64,000 bases of DNA from GCA-2686265 sp036010965 (GTDB lineage Bacteria > Planctomycetota > UBA1135 > GCA-002686595): contig DASCMO010000103.1 in NCBI GenBank assembly GCA_036010965.1, positions 1-64,000 of the forward strand, written 5' to 3'. Below are positions 54,468 through 63,033 of this stretch, in pieces (the stretch's first letter is position 1; each line of letters begins with the position of its first letter). The position numbers were made by a program, and so were the translations under genes. A model generated the notes under the pieces. It made no database searches. It had not been told where the DNA came from and saw only the letters and a list, made by a program, of their open reading frames with translations.

Positions 54468-54704
54468 TCAGGCCCGCGAAGAGTCGGCCAGTGACAGGAA
54501 CAGCAACAGGGTAATGAGCCCGGTGAGCCCACCGGCGGTGAACTTGCCCACGAGTTCTGAAACGTTATCGACGATGCCCACGCCCCCTGTTGCGGGGAAA
54601 ACGACACCGACGACGAGAAAGAGAACCGCCAGGTTCAGGGCGAGTCCGATGACCGGGCCGCACAAGTTGCCGGCGGAGCGGATGGAAGAACTAAACTTGT
54701 CCAT
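54468..54704 (-). CDS. small two-helix membrane protein, paralogue 1
   Basis: 78 residues. ATG 54704 has AGAGG upstream. Helices at about 18-40 (PVIGLALNLAVLFLVVGVVFPATGGVGI) and 52-74 (AGGLTGLITLLLFLSLA). Pairs with the gene at 54118, from which it is 116 bases away. Size and charge pattern could suit a holin, toxin or phospholipid-associated peptide, yet none can be claimed. Confidence 0.62.
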   Translation of the reverse strand: MDKFSSSIRSAGNLCGPVIGLALNLAVLFLVVGVVFPATGGVGIVDNVSELVGKFTAGGLTGLITLLLFLSLADSSRA

Positions 54705-55132
54705 GAGAGAGCCTCTTCGGTGATGGGGATCGACGAAACCCTGCCCGATGACTCCTCCCGCCTGTGGAAGGATGGGAAAGCGCTGCCAATCGCCTCCGGA
54801 TGGTTGCCAGGAAAGACGGCAGGCCAGGATCGGTCTGCCTCTGTGAGGGTGATTCGGTAGGCCAGACCCGACCCGGCTGCGGAATGCCTGCGAGGTGTCG
54901 GAACAGAGGCGCGGCGTAAGCCTAAGTGATTGGGAAACAACTGCTTAGGCTCCTCTTTCCCAGGTCCGAACTCCTGTCTGAGAGCCCCCCAGTGCCGATC
55001 TTGGGGCCAACTTCGTTGCAGGGACTGCAGATAGGCCCCCAAATCCCCACTCCTACACCGATCGGGGTGACGTGATTGGCGTGCTGAGCCGAGGTCGCGC
55101 GACCGGAATCGAAGGGCATGGTCGTCGGGGGC
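54705..55132 (-). other. 428-base non-coding interval
   Basis: Between the small membrane protein pair and the permease at 55133. No gene or clear hairpin seen. Base composition is less GC-rich than the coding regions (for example 54920-54960). It must carry the promoter of the small membrane protein pair. Confidence 0.35.
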
Positions 55133-56338
55133 TTACTCCGCGCGCAGGGCCTCGATGGGATCGAGGGAAGAGGCGCGCGCGGCAGGCAGGACTCCAGAGA
55201 GGAGTCCGACGACGACGCTCACGCCCAGGGCCGCGAAGATGTACTCCGGCGGCGTCTGGAGTGGGAGTCCCGGCACCAGGGCACGCACCAGAGCCGTGAA
55301 CGCGAAGCCGGAAGCGATGCCCGCCAGACCGCCGCAGGCGCTGAGCAGCACCGCCTCCCACAGGAACAGCCCCAGGATCTGGCGCCGGTCCGCGCCAATC
55401 GCGCGCAACAAGCCGATCTCCGAGGTGCGCTCGCCGACCGCGATCCACATCATGGTGAGGATCCCGATCGCGCCGACGAGCAAGGAGATGCCCCCGATGG
55501 CGCCCACGGCCAGGGTGATGATCTCCATCACATTGCCGAACACATCGAGCATCGCTTCCTGGGTCGTGATGGTGAAGTCCTCCCGGCCCCCGTGGCGCTC
55601 GGTGAGCACGCGCCGCACGTCCTCAGCCAACTCGTCGACCTGGCCGGCGTGGGCGTAGGTAAGGTCGATCTCGAAGAGTTCGGACAGGTTGAACATCTGC
55701 ATCGCCGTGGCGACCGGAACGTAGAGCGTGTTGTCGAGGTCGATGCCCAGCACCTGCCCCTTGGGCTTCATCACGCCGATCACGCGCAGGCGAACCCCCG
55801 CCGCTCGCACCCATTTCCCCAGGGCGTTCTCCTCGCCAAAGAGCTCGCTCTTTAGTTTCGGACCGAGCACCGCCACGGAGCTCGCGCGGCGCGGGTCACC
55901 GGGCGGCAGAAACTCCCCCAAGGCCACCTCGAACCTCCAGATCGCGGGCATCTCGGAGGTCACGCCGTAGATCGCCACGCTGCGCCCGCGACCGCCGGCC
56001 TCGACGCGCCCCTGACCGACAGCCAGGGGCATGAGATGCTCGACGGCCGGCAGGCGGTGCAGGGCCTCGGCGTCGTCCAGGGTCAGCTTGTGGGTCGTTC
56101 CGCCCAGCACGCCGGGCAACCCGAGGGTCTCGGTCTTCCCCGGATTGATACCGACGATGTTCGTGCCGAACTGCGTGAACTGGCCCATCACGTAGTCGCG
56201 CGTCCCCTGCCCAATCGAGGTCAGCACCATCACCGCCGTCACTCCGATCGCGATGCCGAGCACCGACAGCACCGTACGCAAGCGGTGCCCGCGCAGGGCG
56301 GCGACTCCCAGGCGGATCAGCTCGCTGCTGCGCGCCAT
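55133..56338 (-). CDS. MacB/FtsX-family ABC transporter permease, second
   Basis: 401 residues from ATG 56338. One helix at the N-terminus (LRTVLSVLGIAIGVTAVMVL), a periplasmic MacB_PCD domain (GQGTRDYVMGQFTQFGTNIVGINPG, LTLDDAEALHRLP), then three helices at the end (GAIGGISLLVGAIGILTMMWIAVGERTSEIGLLRAIGADRRQI). This is the topology of MacB, LolC/E and FtsX. It follows the first permease gene by five bases (TAG GCG ATG). Two non-identical permeases with one ATPase would make a heterodimeric exporter, as in the LolCDE arrangement, although an adaptor of MacA type is also present. Confidence 0.9.
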   Translation of the reverse strand: MARSSELIRLGVAALRGHRLRTVLSVLGIAIGVTAVMVLTSIGQGTRDYVMGQFTQFGTNIVGINPGKTETLGLPGVLGGTTHKLTLDDAEALHRLPAVEHLMPLAVGQGRVEAGGRGRSVAIYGVTSEMPAIWRFEVALGEFLPPGDPRRASSVAVLGPKLKSELFGEENALGKWVRAAGVRLRVIGVMKPKGQVLGIDLDNTLYVPVATAMQMFNLSELFEIDLTYAHAGQVDELAEDVRRVLTERHGGREDFTITTQEAMLDVFGNVMEIITLAVGAIGGISLLVGAIGILTMMWIAVGERTSEIGLLRAIGADRRQILGLFLWEAVLLSACGGLAGIASGFAFTALVRALVPGLPLQTPPEYIFAALGVSVVVGLLSGVLPAARASSLDPIEALRAE

Positions 56339-56343
56339 CGCGC

Positions 56344-57546
56344 CTACTTGCCCCCCAGGGCAATGACCGGATCGAGGCGGCTCGCGCCGCGCGCGGGCAA
56401 GACGCCGAAGAGCGCGCCAACCGTCAGGGAGAGGGCGAGGGAGAGAGCGACCGCCCACAGGGGCGGCTGGGCCGGAAAGGCCGGGTACCAGAGCATGACG
56501 AGCTGGGTCGCGAGCCAGCTGACCGCCAGGCCGATGAGGCCGCCGACGCTGGAGAGCAGCACCGCCTCCACCAGGAAGAGCTTCAGGATCTGGCCCCGAC
56601 GCGCGCCCATGGCACGCAAGAGACCAACCTCCGATGTGCGCTCGGAGACCGAGACCAGCATCACGTTCATGATCCCGATGCCGGCCACGGTCAGGGAGAC
56701 GGCGGCGATGCCCGCCACCGCCAGAGTCAGGACCGCCAGGATCCCGCCCAGGGCGCCGGCGACGGCGTCCTGGGTCAGGCAGGTGACGTCCTCCTCGCCG
56801 TGGCGCTCGCGGATGACGTCGAGGACGCGCTGTTCGGCGAGCTCGATCTCGGTGTACACCCCGACCTGGATAATCACGCGAAAGAGGGAGCTGCGGTCGA
56901 AGTACTGCATGGCCGAAGCCACCGGCACCACAACCAGGTCGTCCATGTCCACGCCCAGCTGCGTCCCGCGCGGCTCGAGGACGCCGATCACGCGCACGCG
57001 CGCCTCCCCTACGCGCACGACTCCCCCCAGGGGACTCTCATGCCCGAAGAGCTCGGTCGCCAGGCTCGAGCCGAGTACGGCCACGGGCGACGAGCGATCC
57101 CAGTCGGCCGGCGGCAGGAACTCGCCCACTTGCACGGCGAGGCGCCGGGCCTCGAGGAAACCATCGGTCGCGCCGATGACCATGACCTGGCGACGCCGCT
57201 CGCCGCGCGAGACGGTCTCGTTTCCCAGCGCGATCGGGACCACGAGCTCCGCCTGGGGAATGCGGCGCGCGATGGCCTCCGCGTCATCCAGGGTCAGGTC
57301 GTTGGGTGCGCCGCCGACTCCAGGCATCGCCCCGGTGGTCTCGTTCTTGCCCGGGATCACCATCAGCAGGTTTGTCCCCAGGGACTCGAACTGCCCGCCG
57401 ACGTAGCGTCGAGCGCCCTCCCCCAGGGCGGTCAGGATCACCACGGCCGCGACCCCCACGGCCACGCCCACCAGACTCAAGCCCGCGCGCAGGCGCTGTC
57501 CCGCCAGGGCCCCCCAGGCCAGAGCCAGGAGGTCGGCCGGCTTCAC
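56344..57546 (-). CDS. MacB/FtsX-family ABC transporter permease, first
   Basis: 400 residues. Same plan as the next gene: N-terminal helix (LSLVGVAVGVAAVVILTAL), periplasmic domain (GEGARRYVGGQFESLGTNLLMVIPG, LTLDDAEAIARRIPQAELVVPI), and three C-terminal helices (VAGIGIMNVMLVSVSERTSEVGLLRAMGARRGQIL). The start overlaps the ATPase stop by ATGA. The two permeases are about one third identical by eye. Substrates of the type are macrolides, peptides or lipoproteins. Confidence 0.9.
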   Translation of the reverse strand: MKPADLLALAWGALAGQRLRAGLSLVGVAVGVAAVVILTALGEGARRYVGGQFESLGTNLLMVIPGKNETTGAMPGVGGAPNDLTLDDAEAIARRIPQAELVVPIALGNETVSRGERRRQVMVIGATDGFLEARRLAVQVGEFLPPADWDRSSPVAVLGSSLATELFGHESPLGGVVRVGEARVRVIGVLEPRGTQLGVDMDDLVVVPVASAMQYFDRSSLFRVIIQVGVYTEIELAEQRVLDVIRERHGEEDVTCLTQDAVAGALGGILAVLTLAVAGIAAVSLTVAGIGIMNVMLVSVSERTSEVGLLRAMGARRGQILKLFLVEAVLLSSVGGLIGLAVSWLATQLVMLWYPAFPAQPPLWAVALSLALSLTVGALFGVLPARGASRLDPVIALGGK

Positions 57547-58262
57547 GCTTCGCCCCCGGAGAACAGGCGCGCGAGGTCGGTCACCTCCGAACCCGCCATC
57601 CGCCGCACGATCCGGCCGTCTCCGAGCACGATCACCCGGTCCGCGCGCCGCGCGACGGCGGGGTCGTGAGTGACGACGACGAGGGTGAGCCCGTCCGCGC
57701 TCATGCTCTCAAGCAGATCGAGGACTTGGCTGCCCGAAGCTGAGTCGAGGTTGCCGGTCGGTTCGTCGGCCAGCAAGATCTTCGGCTCCATCACCGTTGC
57801 GCGAGCGATGGCCACGCGCTGGCGCTGACCGCCGGACATCTCCGCCGGTCGGTGTTTGGCACGGTCCGCGACGCCCACGCCCTGCATGGCCTTGCGGACA
57901 CGCTCACGGCGCTGGGTGCGCGACACGCCGGCGAAGATCATCGGCAACTCGACGTTGGCGGCGGCATCGAGGCGCGGGACGAGGTGATAGGACTGGAAGA
58001 CGAATCCGATCTCGGTCTGCCGAACACGCGAGAGCTCCCCGTCCGTGAGGTCCGCCACCTGCCGGCCGGCGAGCCGGTACGAACCCGAAGTGGGGCGGTC
58101 GAGGCAGCCGAGCATGTTCAGCAGGGTCGATTTGCCCGATCCCGAGGGGCCCATCACGGCCACGTGCTCTCCCTCGCCGATCGTCTCGCTTACGCCGGCG
58201 AGGGCGTGCAGCTCCTCGTCGCCCATGGTGTAGGTGCGCCAGATGTCCTCGAGCTCGATCAT
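57543..58262 (-). CDS. ABC transporter ATP-binding protein (MacB/LolD type)
   Basis: 239 residues. Walker A GPSGSGKST (38-46), Q-loop FVFQSYHLVPRLDAAANVELPM (typical of the LolD/MacB group), signature MSGGQRQRVAIARA, Walker B ILLADEPTGNLDS, and H-loop VVTHDPAVARRADRVIVLGDGRI. It powers the permeases encoded just after it. Its start overlaps the adaptor gene stop by ATGA. Confidence 0.95.
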   Translation of the reverse strand: MIELEDIWRTYTMGDEELHALAGVSETIGEGEHVAVMGPSGSGKSTLLNMLGCLDRPTSGSYRLAGRQVADLTDGELSRVRQTEIGFVFQSYHLVPRLDAAANVELPMIFAGVSRTQRRERVRKAMQGVGVADRAKHRPAEMSGGQRQRVAIARATVMEPKILLADEPTGNLDSASGSQVLDLLESMSADGLTLVVVTHDPAVARRADRVIVLGDGRIVRRMAGSEVTDLARLFSGGEA

Positions 58263-59416
58263 TTTCCGGGCGCGGCGCCCTCCAGCTCGGCCAGAGCGCC
58301 CGCCACGACCTGAGCGCTTCCCAGGGAGGTGATGACGCGCTCCCCCGCTCGCAGGCCGGCGCGCACCTCGACCCAGTCCCAGTTGCGCAGACCGATCTCC
58401 AGGGTGCGCTCCACGAGCCGGTCGCCCTCTAGAACCAGGACCTTCCCACCCTCGAGCAGGGTTGATCTGGGGATGCGCAGCACATCCTCGCGTGCCTCCA
58501 GGATCACCTCCACATCGGCGGTCGTGCCCGGCAAGAGCTGGGACGAGAAGGCCTCGTCGAGCAATTCGACCTCGATCTCCACGGTCCGGTTCTGGGCCTG
58601 CACGTCCAGCACGTAGGGAGCGACGCGCACGACGGTCCCCTCGAAGGAGCGGTCGAGGAACGGATCGAAGGTGACCCGGACCGCCTGGCCGGCGCTGATG
58701 ACCGCCGAGTCGACCTCATCCATCGGCGCGCTGACGAAGATCGAGGTTGGATCCAGCAGATCGATCACCGGCGGGATCGGGACACCGGGCGGCGAGGGCG
58801 AGATAAACTCCCCGACCTCGACCGAGACGTCGGCCAGGACGCCCGCGAAGGGCGAGCGCATGAGGGTTTTCTTGACCTCCACCTCGACGACGGCGATCTC
58901 GGCCCGCACTAACTCGACTTGAGCCGCGGCCGACCCGCAGGCGGCGTCGGCGGCCTCAAGCACACTGCCTAGCTGATCGAGGCGATCGGTGGAGACGATG
59001 TCCTCCCCCAGCTCCCGATAGCGGTCAACCTCGCGCCTGGCGCGACGCGCGACGACGCACGTCTCGTCGTGACGCGCCTGGGCGGCGGCCTGGGAGCGGC
59101 GCGATAGCTCGAGCCGGGCACGCTGGCCGGCGTCGTCCATGCGCAGGAGCTCGGCGCCTTCCTCGACTCGGTCGCCTTCACGGTGAAGGAGTGCGGTGAC
59201 GCGCCCGCTGGTCTCCGGCGACAGCTGGGCGCGACGCCGGGCACGCACGGTGCCGGCGCGCGAGTTGGTGACGGTCGACTCCACCCGTCCTTGACTCGCG
59301 GCCGCGACACGCACCCTGACGGGCTGCGGAGCGAAGATGGTCGCGCGCGCCACGAGAACACCCGCGATCAGCACGGCCAGGACCGCGCACCTTCCGATCC
59401 ACCTCCCCATCTCCAT
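58259..59416 (-). CDS. MacA/HlyD-like periplasmic adaptor (efflux membrane fusion protein)
   Basis: 385 residues. N-terminal signal anchor (IGRCAVLAVLIAGVLVARATIF), biotinyl-lipoyl domain halves around a coiled-coil hairpin (SPETSGRVTALLHREGDRVEEGAELLRMDD, then LELSRRSQAAAQARHDETCVVARRARREVDRY, then TLMRSPFAGVLADVSVEVGEFISP), and the beta-barrel and membrane-proximal parts. These link inner-membrane transporters to an outer-membrane channel. No TolC-like gene is in the window. First gene of the operon; divergent from the flippase gene at 59446, only 29 bases apart. Confidence 0.92.
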   Translation of the reverse strand: MEMGRWIGRCAVLAVLIAGVLVARATIFAPQPVRVRVAAASQGRVESTVTNSRAGTVRARRRAQLSPETSGRVTALLHREGDRVEEGAELLRMDDAGQRARLELSRRSQAAAQARHDETCVVARRARREVDRYRELGEDIVSTDRLDQLGSVLEAADAACGSAAAQVELVRAEIAVVEVEVKKTLMRSPFAGVLADVSVEVGEFISPSPPGVPIPPVIDLLDPTSIFVSAPMDEVDSAVISAGQAVRVTFDPFLDRSFEGTVVRVAPYVLDVQAQNRTVEIEVELLDEAFSSQLLPGTTADVEVILEAREDVLRIPRSTLLEGGKVLVLEGDRLVERTLEIGLRNWDWVEVRAGLRAGERVITSLGSAQVVAGALAELEGAAPGK

Positions 59417-59445
59417 CAGTATAGTCTGAGGCGAGGCAACCCTGC

Positions 59446-60810
59446 ATGGCCGAGCGCTCGATCCCCCTGCCAGACGATTTCATCTTGCGCCGAGTCTGGA
59501 AGAGCACCGGCCTGCTCGTCCTCGGTCGCCTGTGGGGCTCGGCTTGCACCCTCACGATCCTGTTCGTGCTGGCGCATCACCTCGAGCCCGCCGGTTTCGG
59601 GCGCTTCACCTTCTACCTGGCGGCCTTCGCCCTGCTGGACAGCCTGACGGATCTCGGCACGGGCTCCCTCGCGGTGCAGCGCACCGCCGACGACACTCGC
59701 GCGGTGGGCCCGGTCCTCGCGACCGCTCGCCGCATCCGCTTCTGCGCGGGACTCGCTTGCGCCTTCGCGGTGGGCGGCGCCGCCTTCGCCTTCGACGAGC
59801 CGGGAGCGGTCTGGATCGCTCTGGCGAGCCTCTATCCCCTGACCCACACCCTCGAGCTCTCGGCCACGGTCTTTCGCAATCGCATCGCCTGGGGAGTGCC
59901 GGTGGCCGTGCGCGCAACGGCCAGCACTATCGGTCTGCTGGGAGTCCTGCTCGCCTTTTCCCGCGGAGTCGAGGAGCCGGCCCTCTTCCTGCTGGCCGTG
60001 GCGGCCGGCAGCGCATCGGCCAACTTCGCCCTGCACGTCGCTGCGCGCCCTCACCTTCCGCGCGAGCGAGGCCGCGCGGGCCCCTGGCGCTCATTCCTGG
60101 CCGCAGCCCTGCCCCTCGGCGTCGCGGGCCTGTGCCAGCAGGCCTACTTCTACGTCGACAACCTCTTCGTGCGAGCCCTCGCCGGCCCGGTCGCCCTCGG
60201 CCACTACAACGTCGGCGTGCGGGTCATGAGCTATGGCATCGCCGTCGCCGTCTACGCCTCCCTGGCCGCCCTGCCCTGGTTGACGCGCGAGCACTCCGCG
60301 GGTCGCCTGGGCCCCTCCCTCACCCGGCTCATGCAGCCCCTGCTCGCTATCGCGGGCCTGGGCGTCGGGCTCTGCCTGCCCTGGACCGAGGAGTTGCTGA
60401 GCCTGTTCGGCCCCGGTTTTGGGGCCGGCGGCGACAGCCTGCGCTGGCTCCTGTTCGCCGGCGCTCTGGTCTATCCCGGAAGCTGCTTGTTGACGGCCGT
60501 GGTGGCCACCGGCGCCACGCGCGCCGTGCTCGCGATCAGCCTCGCAGCCCTGGGATTGAACCTGGCGGGCAACGCGCTGCTCGTCGGGCCGCTCGGCATC
60601 GACGGCGCGGCCATCGCCACCCTGGCCACCGAGCTGACGGTCGCCGTCGGCGCGCTGTTCGCCCTCCTGCGTTCGGGCGTGCGGGGGATGGCGGGAGAAC
60701 ACTCCTGGCGCTGGCTCGCCGGGCCGTTGCTGGGGGCGGCGAGCGCCTGGGCCTCGGCGGGGCTTCCCCTGGGAGCCTGGTTCGCCGCCGCCGGCGGATT
60801 CCCGAGTTGA
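59446..60810 (+). CDS. Wzx-like polysaccharide flippase (MOP/MATE superfamily)
   Basis: 454 residues and about 12-14 membrane helices, the usual form of polysaccharide biosynthesis transporters. N-terminal VWKSTGLLVLGRLWGSACTLTILFVLAHHLEPAGFGRFTFYLAAFALLDSLTDLGTGSLAVQ and the later repeat LPLGVAGLCQQAYFYVDNLFVRALAGPVALGHYNVGVRVM are characteristic. It moves undecaprenyl-linked oligosaccharide across the inner membrane. Glycosyltransferase genes lie further along (63034). Stop at 60810 is followed by the OM protein gene at 60910. Confidence 0.88.
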   Translation: MAERSIPLPDDFILRRVWKSTGLLVLGRLWGSACTLTILFVLAHHLEPAGFGRFTFYLAAFALLDSLTDLGTGSLAVQRTADDTRAVGPVLATARRIRFCAGLACAFAVGGAAFAFDEPGAVWIALASLYPLTHTLELSATVFRNRIAWGVPVAVRATASTIGLLGVLLAFSRGVEEPALFLLAVAAGSASANFALHVAARPHLPRERGRAGPWRSFLAAALPLGVAGLCQQAYFYVDNLFVRALAGPVALGHYNVGVRVMSYGIAVAVYASLAALPWLTREHSAGRLGPSLTRLMQPLLAIAGLGVGLCLPWTEELLSLFGPGFGAGGDSLRWLLFAGALVYPGSCLLTAVVATGATRAVLAISLAALGLNLAGNALLVGPLGIDGAAIATLATELTVAVGALFALLRSGVRGMAGEHSWRWLAGPLLGAASAWASAGLPLGAWFAAAGGFPS

Positions 60811-60909
60811 GTGCCCGGAGCGAAAACGCCCACAGCACGCGGAGATCGGGCGACTCGGTGCCGATCATTCTCCTGGACTTCGACTCCACTACCCCCACCG
60901 CCTCGCGCC

Positions 60910-61482
60910 ATGAAACGCTCCTTCCCGATTCTCGGCCTACTGGCCCTCGTGTCCTGCCGCTCATTTCACGACGCCGAGTCGCGGGGGGGTTACATCACCT
61001 ACGGCGAGGCTGACTTCACGGCGGACGCGGCGGATGACGCCGCCAGTGTCTCCGCGGCCGAGTTCGGAGTCCTGTACGGAGACGGCGAGGACGGGCGCAT
61101 GGTCGGGTTCGTCGGGGACATCGCCTTGCGCGGTAGCACGGGATCACAGACCTTCGACGGGACCGGCGCGGAGCTGCACCAGCTGGGGCTGCGCACCGGC
61201 GTCCGCTACTACTGGGACACGCGCACTCGAGCGATCCAGCCCTATCTCGGCGCGGGCTTGTTGTTCCAGCACGCCTGGGACCGTTCTTCGACCCTCGGTG
61301 TGAAAACGGACGACTCCGCGCTCGGGTTCGTCGCGATGGTCGGTGTCGAGGCAATGCTCGGCGATGCATTGCGCCTCGGACTCGGCTGCCAGCTGACCCT
61401 GGGGATCGACCCGGAGCTCGATGTGTACTCCTTCGACCTCGACAGCGTCACGCCCCTGATCAGCCTGGGCTACGGATTCTGA
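60910..61482 (+). CDS. small outer-membrane beta-barrel lipoprotein
   Basis: 190 residues from ATG 60910. Lipoprotein signal MKRSFPILGLLALVSC with Cys16. Alternating beta strands with aromatic ends (GRMVGFVGDIALRG, HQLGLRTGVRYYWDTRTRAIQPYLGAGLLFQHAW, LGFVAMVGVEAMLGDALRLGLGCQLTLG) and a final SLGYGF with C-terminal Phe match eight-strand OMP_b-brl barrels. A lipid-anchored Cys ahead of a barrel is unusual; the Cys may just be the end of a Sec signal. Function unknown. Confidence 0.75.
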   Translation: MKRSFPILGLLALVSCRSFHDAESRGGYITYGEADFTADAADDAASVSAAEFGVLYGDGEDGRMVGFVGDIALRGSTGSQTFDGTGAELHQLGLRTGVRYYWDTRTRAIQPYLGAGLLFQHAWDRSSTLGVKTDDSALGFVAMVGVEAMLGDALRLGLGCQLTLGIDPELDVYSFDLDSVTPLISLGYGF

Positions 61483-61577
61483 CGGCGACCGCGAGGCGCT
61501 GCTCGTGGATATGGAAGGCGACTGGCACGCGACCGAAGCGCTGCGAGGCGCGACAGTCATCGGCCCGCAGGGCTGAC

Positions 61578-62888
61578 TCAGGCCGGCGAGCCGGCAGGGA
61601 GCAGGTCGGCGCAGTAATCCTGCGCGAGGCGCTCCCAGCCGCGCAGGGTGAGCTGGGCTGAGCGCTGAGCCTGGCGGATGGCGCGTCGCAGGTGCGCGAG
61701 CTCGCGTTCGATGGTGCGCCGCAGCTCGGCCGAGCGTGCGTTCTGTGCGCGGCGCTGGCCGTCGCGCTGCGCGGCCCGCAGGGCCTTGAGCTCCTGCAGC
61801 CGCAGCTCGGCCTTGGCCTGCGCCGCCAGCAACTGGTCGCGCAGGGCCGTCTTCCCCTCGCGCAGCCCCTTGAGGAAGTGATCCCGCCGGCAGCGCAGCT
61901 CTTCGCGCTTCTGTTCGAGCAGCCCGCTCCACTCCTCGGTGGTGTGCCCGCCCCAGGCCTCCAGGCGTTCGGCGAGGGAGCGGCTGCTCTCCTCGAAGCG
62001 GGTGGAGAGGACAACTTCGACCGGCGCCCTTTGGAGGTCGGTGGCGAGGCCGACGCGGCTCAGGCTCCAGATCAGCCACTTCGTCGGGTCGCAGTTGTAC
62101 CAGCGCGGTCCGTTGCGGTAGTCGGCCTGGAATGAGTGGTGATAGTTGTGGTAGCCCTCGCCGAGGGTGAACAGGGAAAGGAACCAGTTGTCCCGGCTGG
62201 TCGTCGCGTTCGACCACGGTTGGGTCCCCCAGATGTGCGCCGCCGAGTTGATCAGGAAGGTCAGGTGCTGGACGGCGACGATGCGCAGCAGGACAGCGAC
62301 GATGAACATCCCGAGCATGTGCCCCAAGATCAGGCCGGCGAGACCCATCAGGACGAGGTTGGTGACGACGGCGATCGCCAGGTAGTTCCGGTGCTGCCAG
62401 GCCAGGACGGGATCGCGCCGCAGGTCGGGGACGTTGGTGTAGTCCATCCCGCGCGGACCCTCGAAGAAGATCCATCCCATGTGGGAGTACCAGAAGCCGC
62501 GCGTGGCGTCGTACGGGTCGCCGCCGGTGTCGGTGTCGGAGTGGTGGTAGCGGTGGTCGCTGCACCAGGCGATGGCGCTGTTCTGGCAGGCGGCGGCGCC
62601 GAGTACGGCGTAGACGAAGCGCAAGGGTGCGGGCGCTCGGTAGCCGCAGTGGGAGAACAGGCGATGGTAGCCGGCGGTGATCCCCAGGCCGGTGATCCAC
62701 CAGGTCACGACCGCTGCCGAGACCTCGCGCCAGCCGATCCCCACGGTCAGGCCATAGGCGACGGTGGCGGCGACGGCGATGACGGGGAAGACCGTCAGGA
62801 ACAGGGCGTTTAGCCAGACGATCCGGCGGCGTGACTGGGAGGGTTGGGACACGGTGGCCTGCTGCTGCGGGTTAGGCATGGTGGGCAT
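61578..62888 (-). CDS. acyl-CoA/acyl-lipid desaturase with long coiled-coil C-terminal extension
   Basis: 436 residues; typical delta-9 desaturases of this group are about 300. The three His boxes bind the di-iron centre: HRLFSH (75-80), HRYHH (112-116) and GEGYHNYHH. Four membrane helices are placed as usual (LFLTVFPVIAVAATVAYGL, VVTWWITGLGITAG, LAIAVVTNLVLMGLAGLIL, MLGMFIVAVLLRIVAV). After the desaturase, about 130 residues (from 305) are highly charged and predicted coiled coil: LEQKREELRCRRDHFLKGL, RQAQRSAQ. The fusion is unexplained. ATG 62888 or 62879. A conserved-loop hairpin lies just upstream. Confidence 0.88.
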   Translation of the reverse strand: MPTMPNPQQQATVSQPSQSRRRIVWLNALFLTVFPVIAVAATVAYGLTVGIGWREVSAAVVTWWITGLGITAGYHRLFSHCGYRAPAPLRFVYAVLGAAACQNSAIAWCSDHRYHHSDTDTGGDPYDATRGFWYSHMGWIFFEGPRGMDYTNVPDLRRDPVLAWQHRNYLAIAVVTNLVLMGLAGLILGHMLGMFIVAVLLRIVAVQHLTFLINSAAHIWGTQPWSNATTSRDNWFLSLFTLGEGYHNYHHSFQADYRNGPRWYNCDPTKWLIWSLSRVGLATDLQRAPVEVVLSTRFEESSRSLAERLEAWGGHTTEEWSGLLEQKREELRCRRDHFLKGLREGKTALRDQLLAAQAKAELRLQELKALRAAQRDGQRRAQNARSAELRRTIERELAHLRRAIRQAQRSAQLTLRGWERLAQDYCADLLPAGSPA

Positions 62889-62896
62889 GGAGTGGA

Positions 62897-62917
62897 ACTA
62901 GCGGGCGAGAGGCTAGT
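62897..62917 (+). repeat. hairpin with conserved loop, copy 2
   Basis: ACTAG (62897-62901), loop CGGGCGAGAGG, CTAGT (62913-62917). The 16-base ACTAGCGGGCGAGAGG matches 43769-43784 exactly, whereas the closing arms differ and pair differently. It is about 10 bases before the desaturase start on the other strand. Confidence 0.55.
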
Positions 62918-63033
62918 CGAACTGGATGTCGAGCACACTCTTCTCTGGTTTTCTTGATGCACGCCCCGTGAAGAGGGGATTGTGTGGCGCTGGGGGCTTG
63001 GAAGAGGGTCTCCGGCGCGGCTAACTGGCGAGC

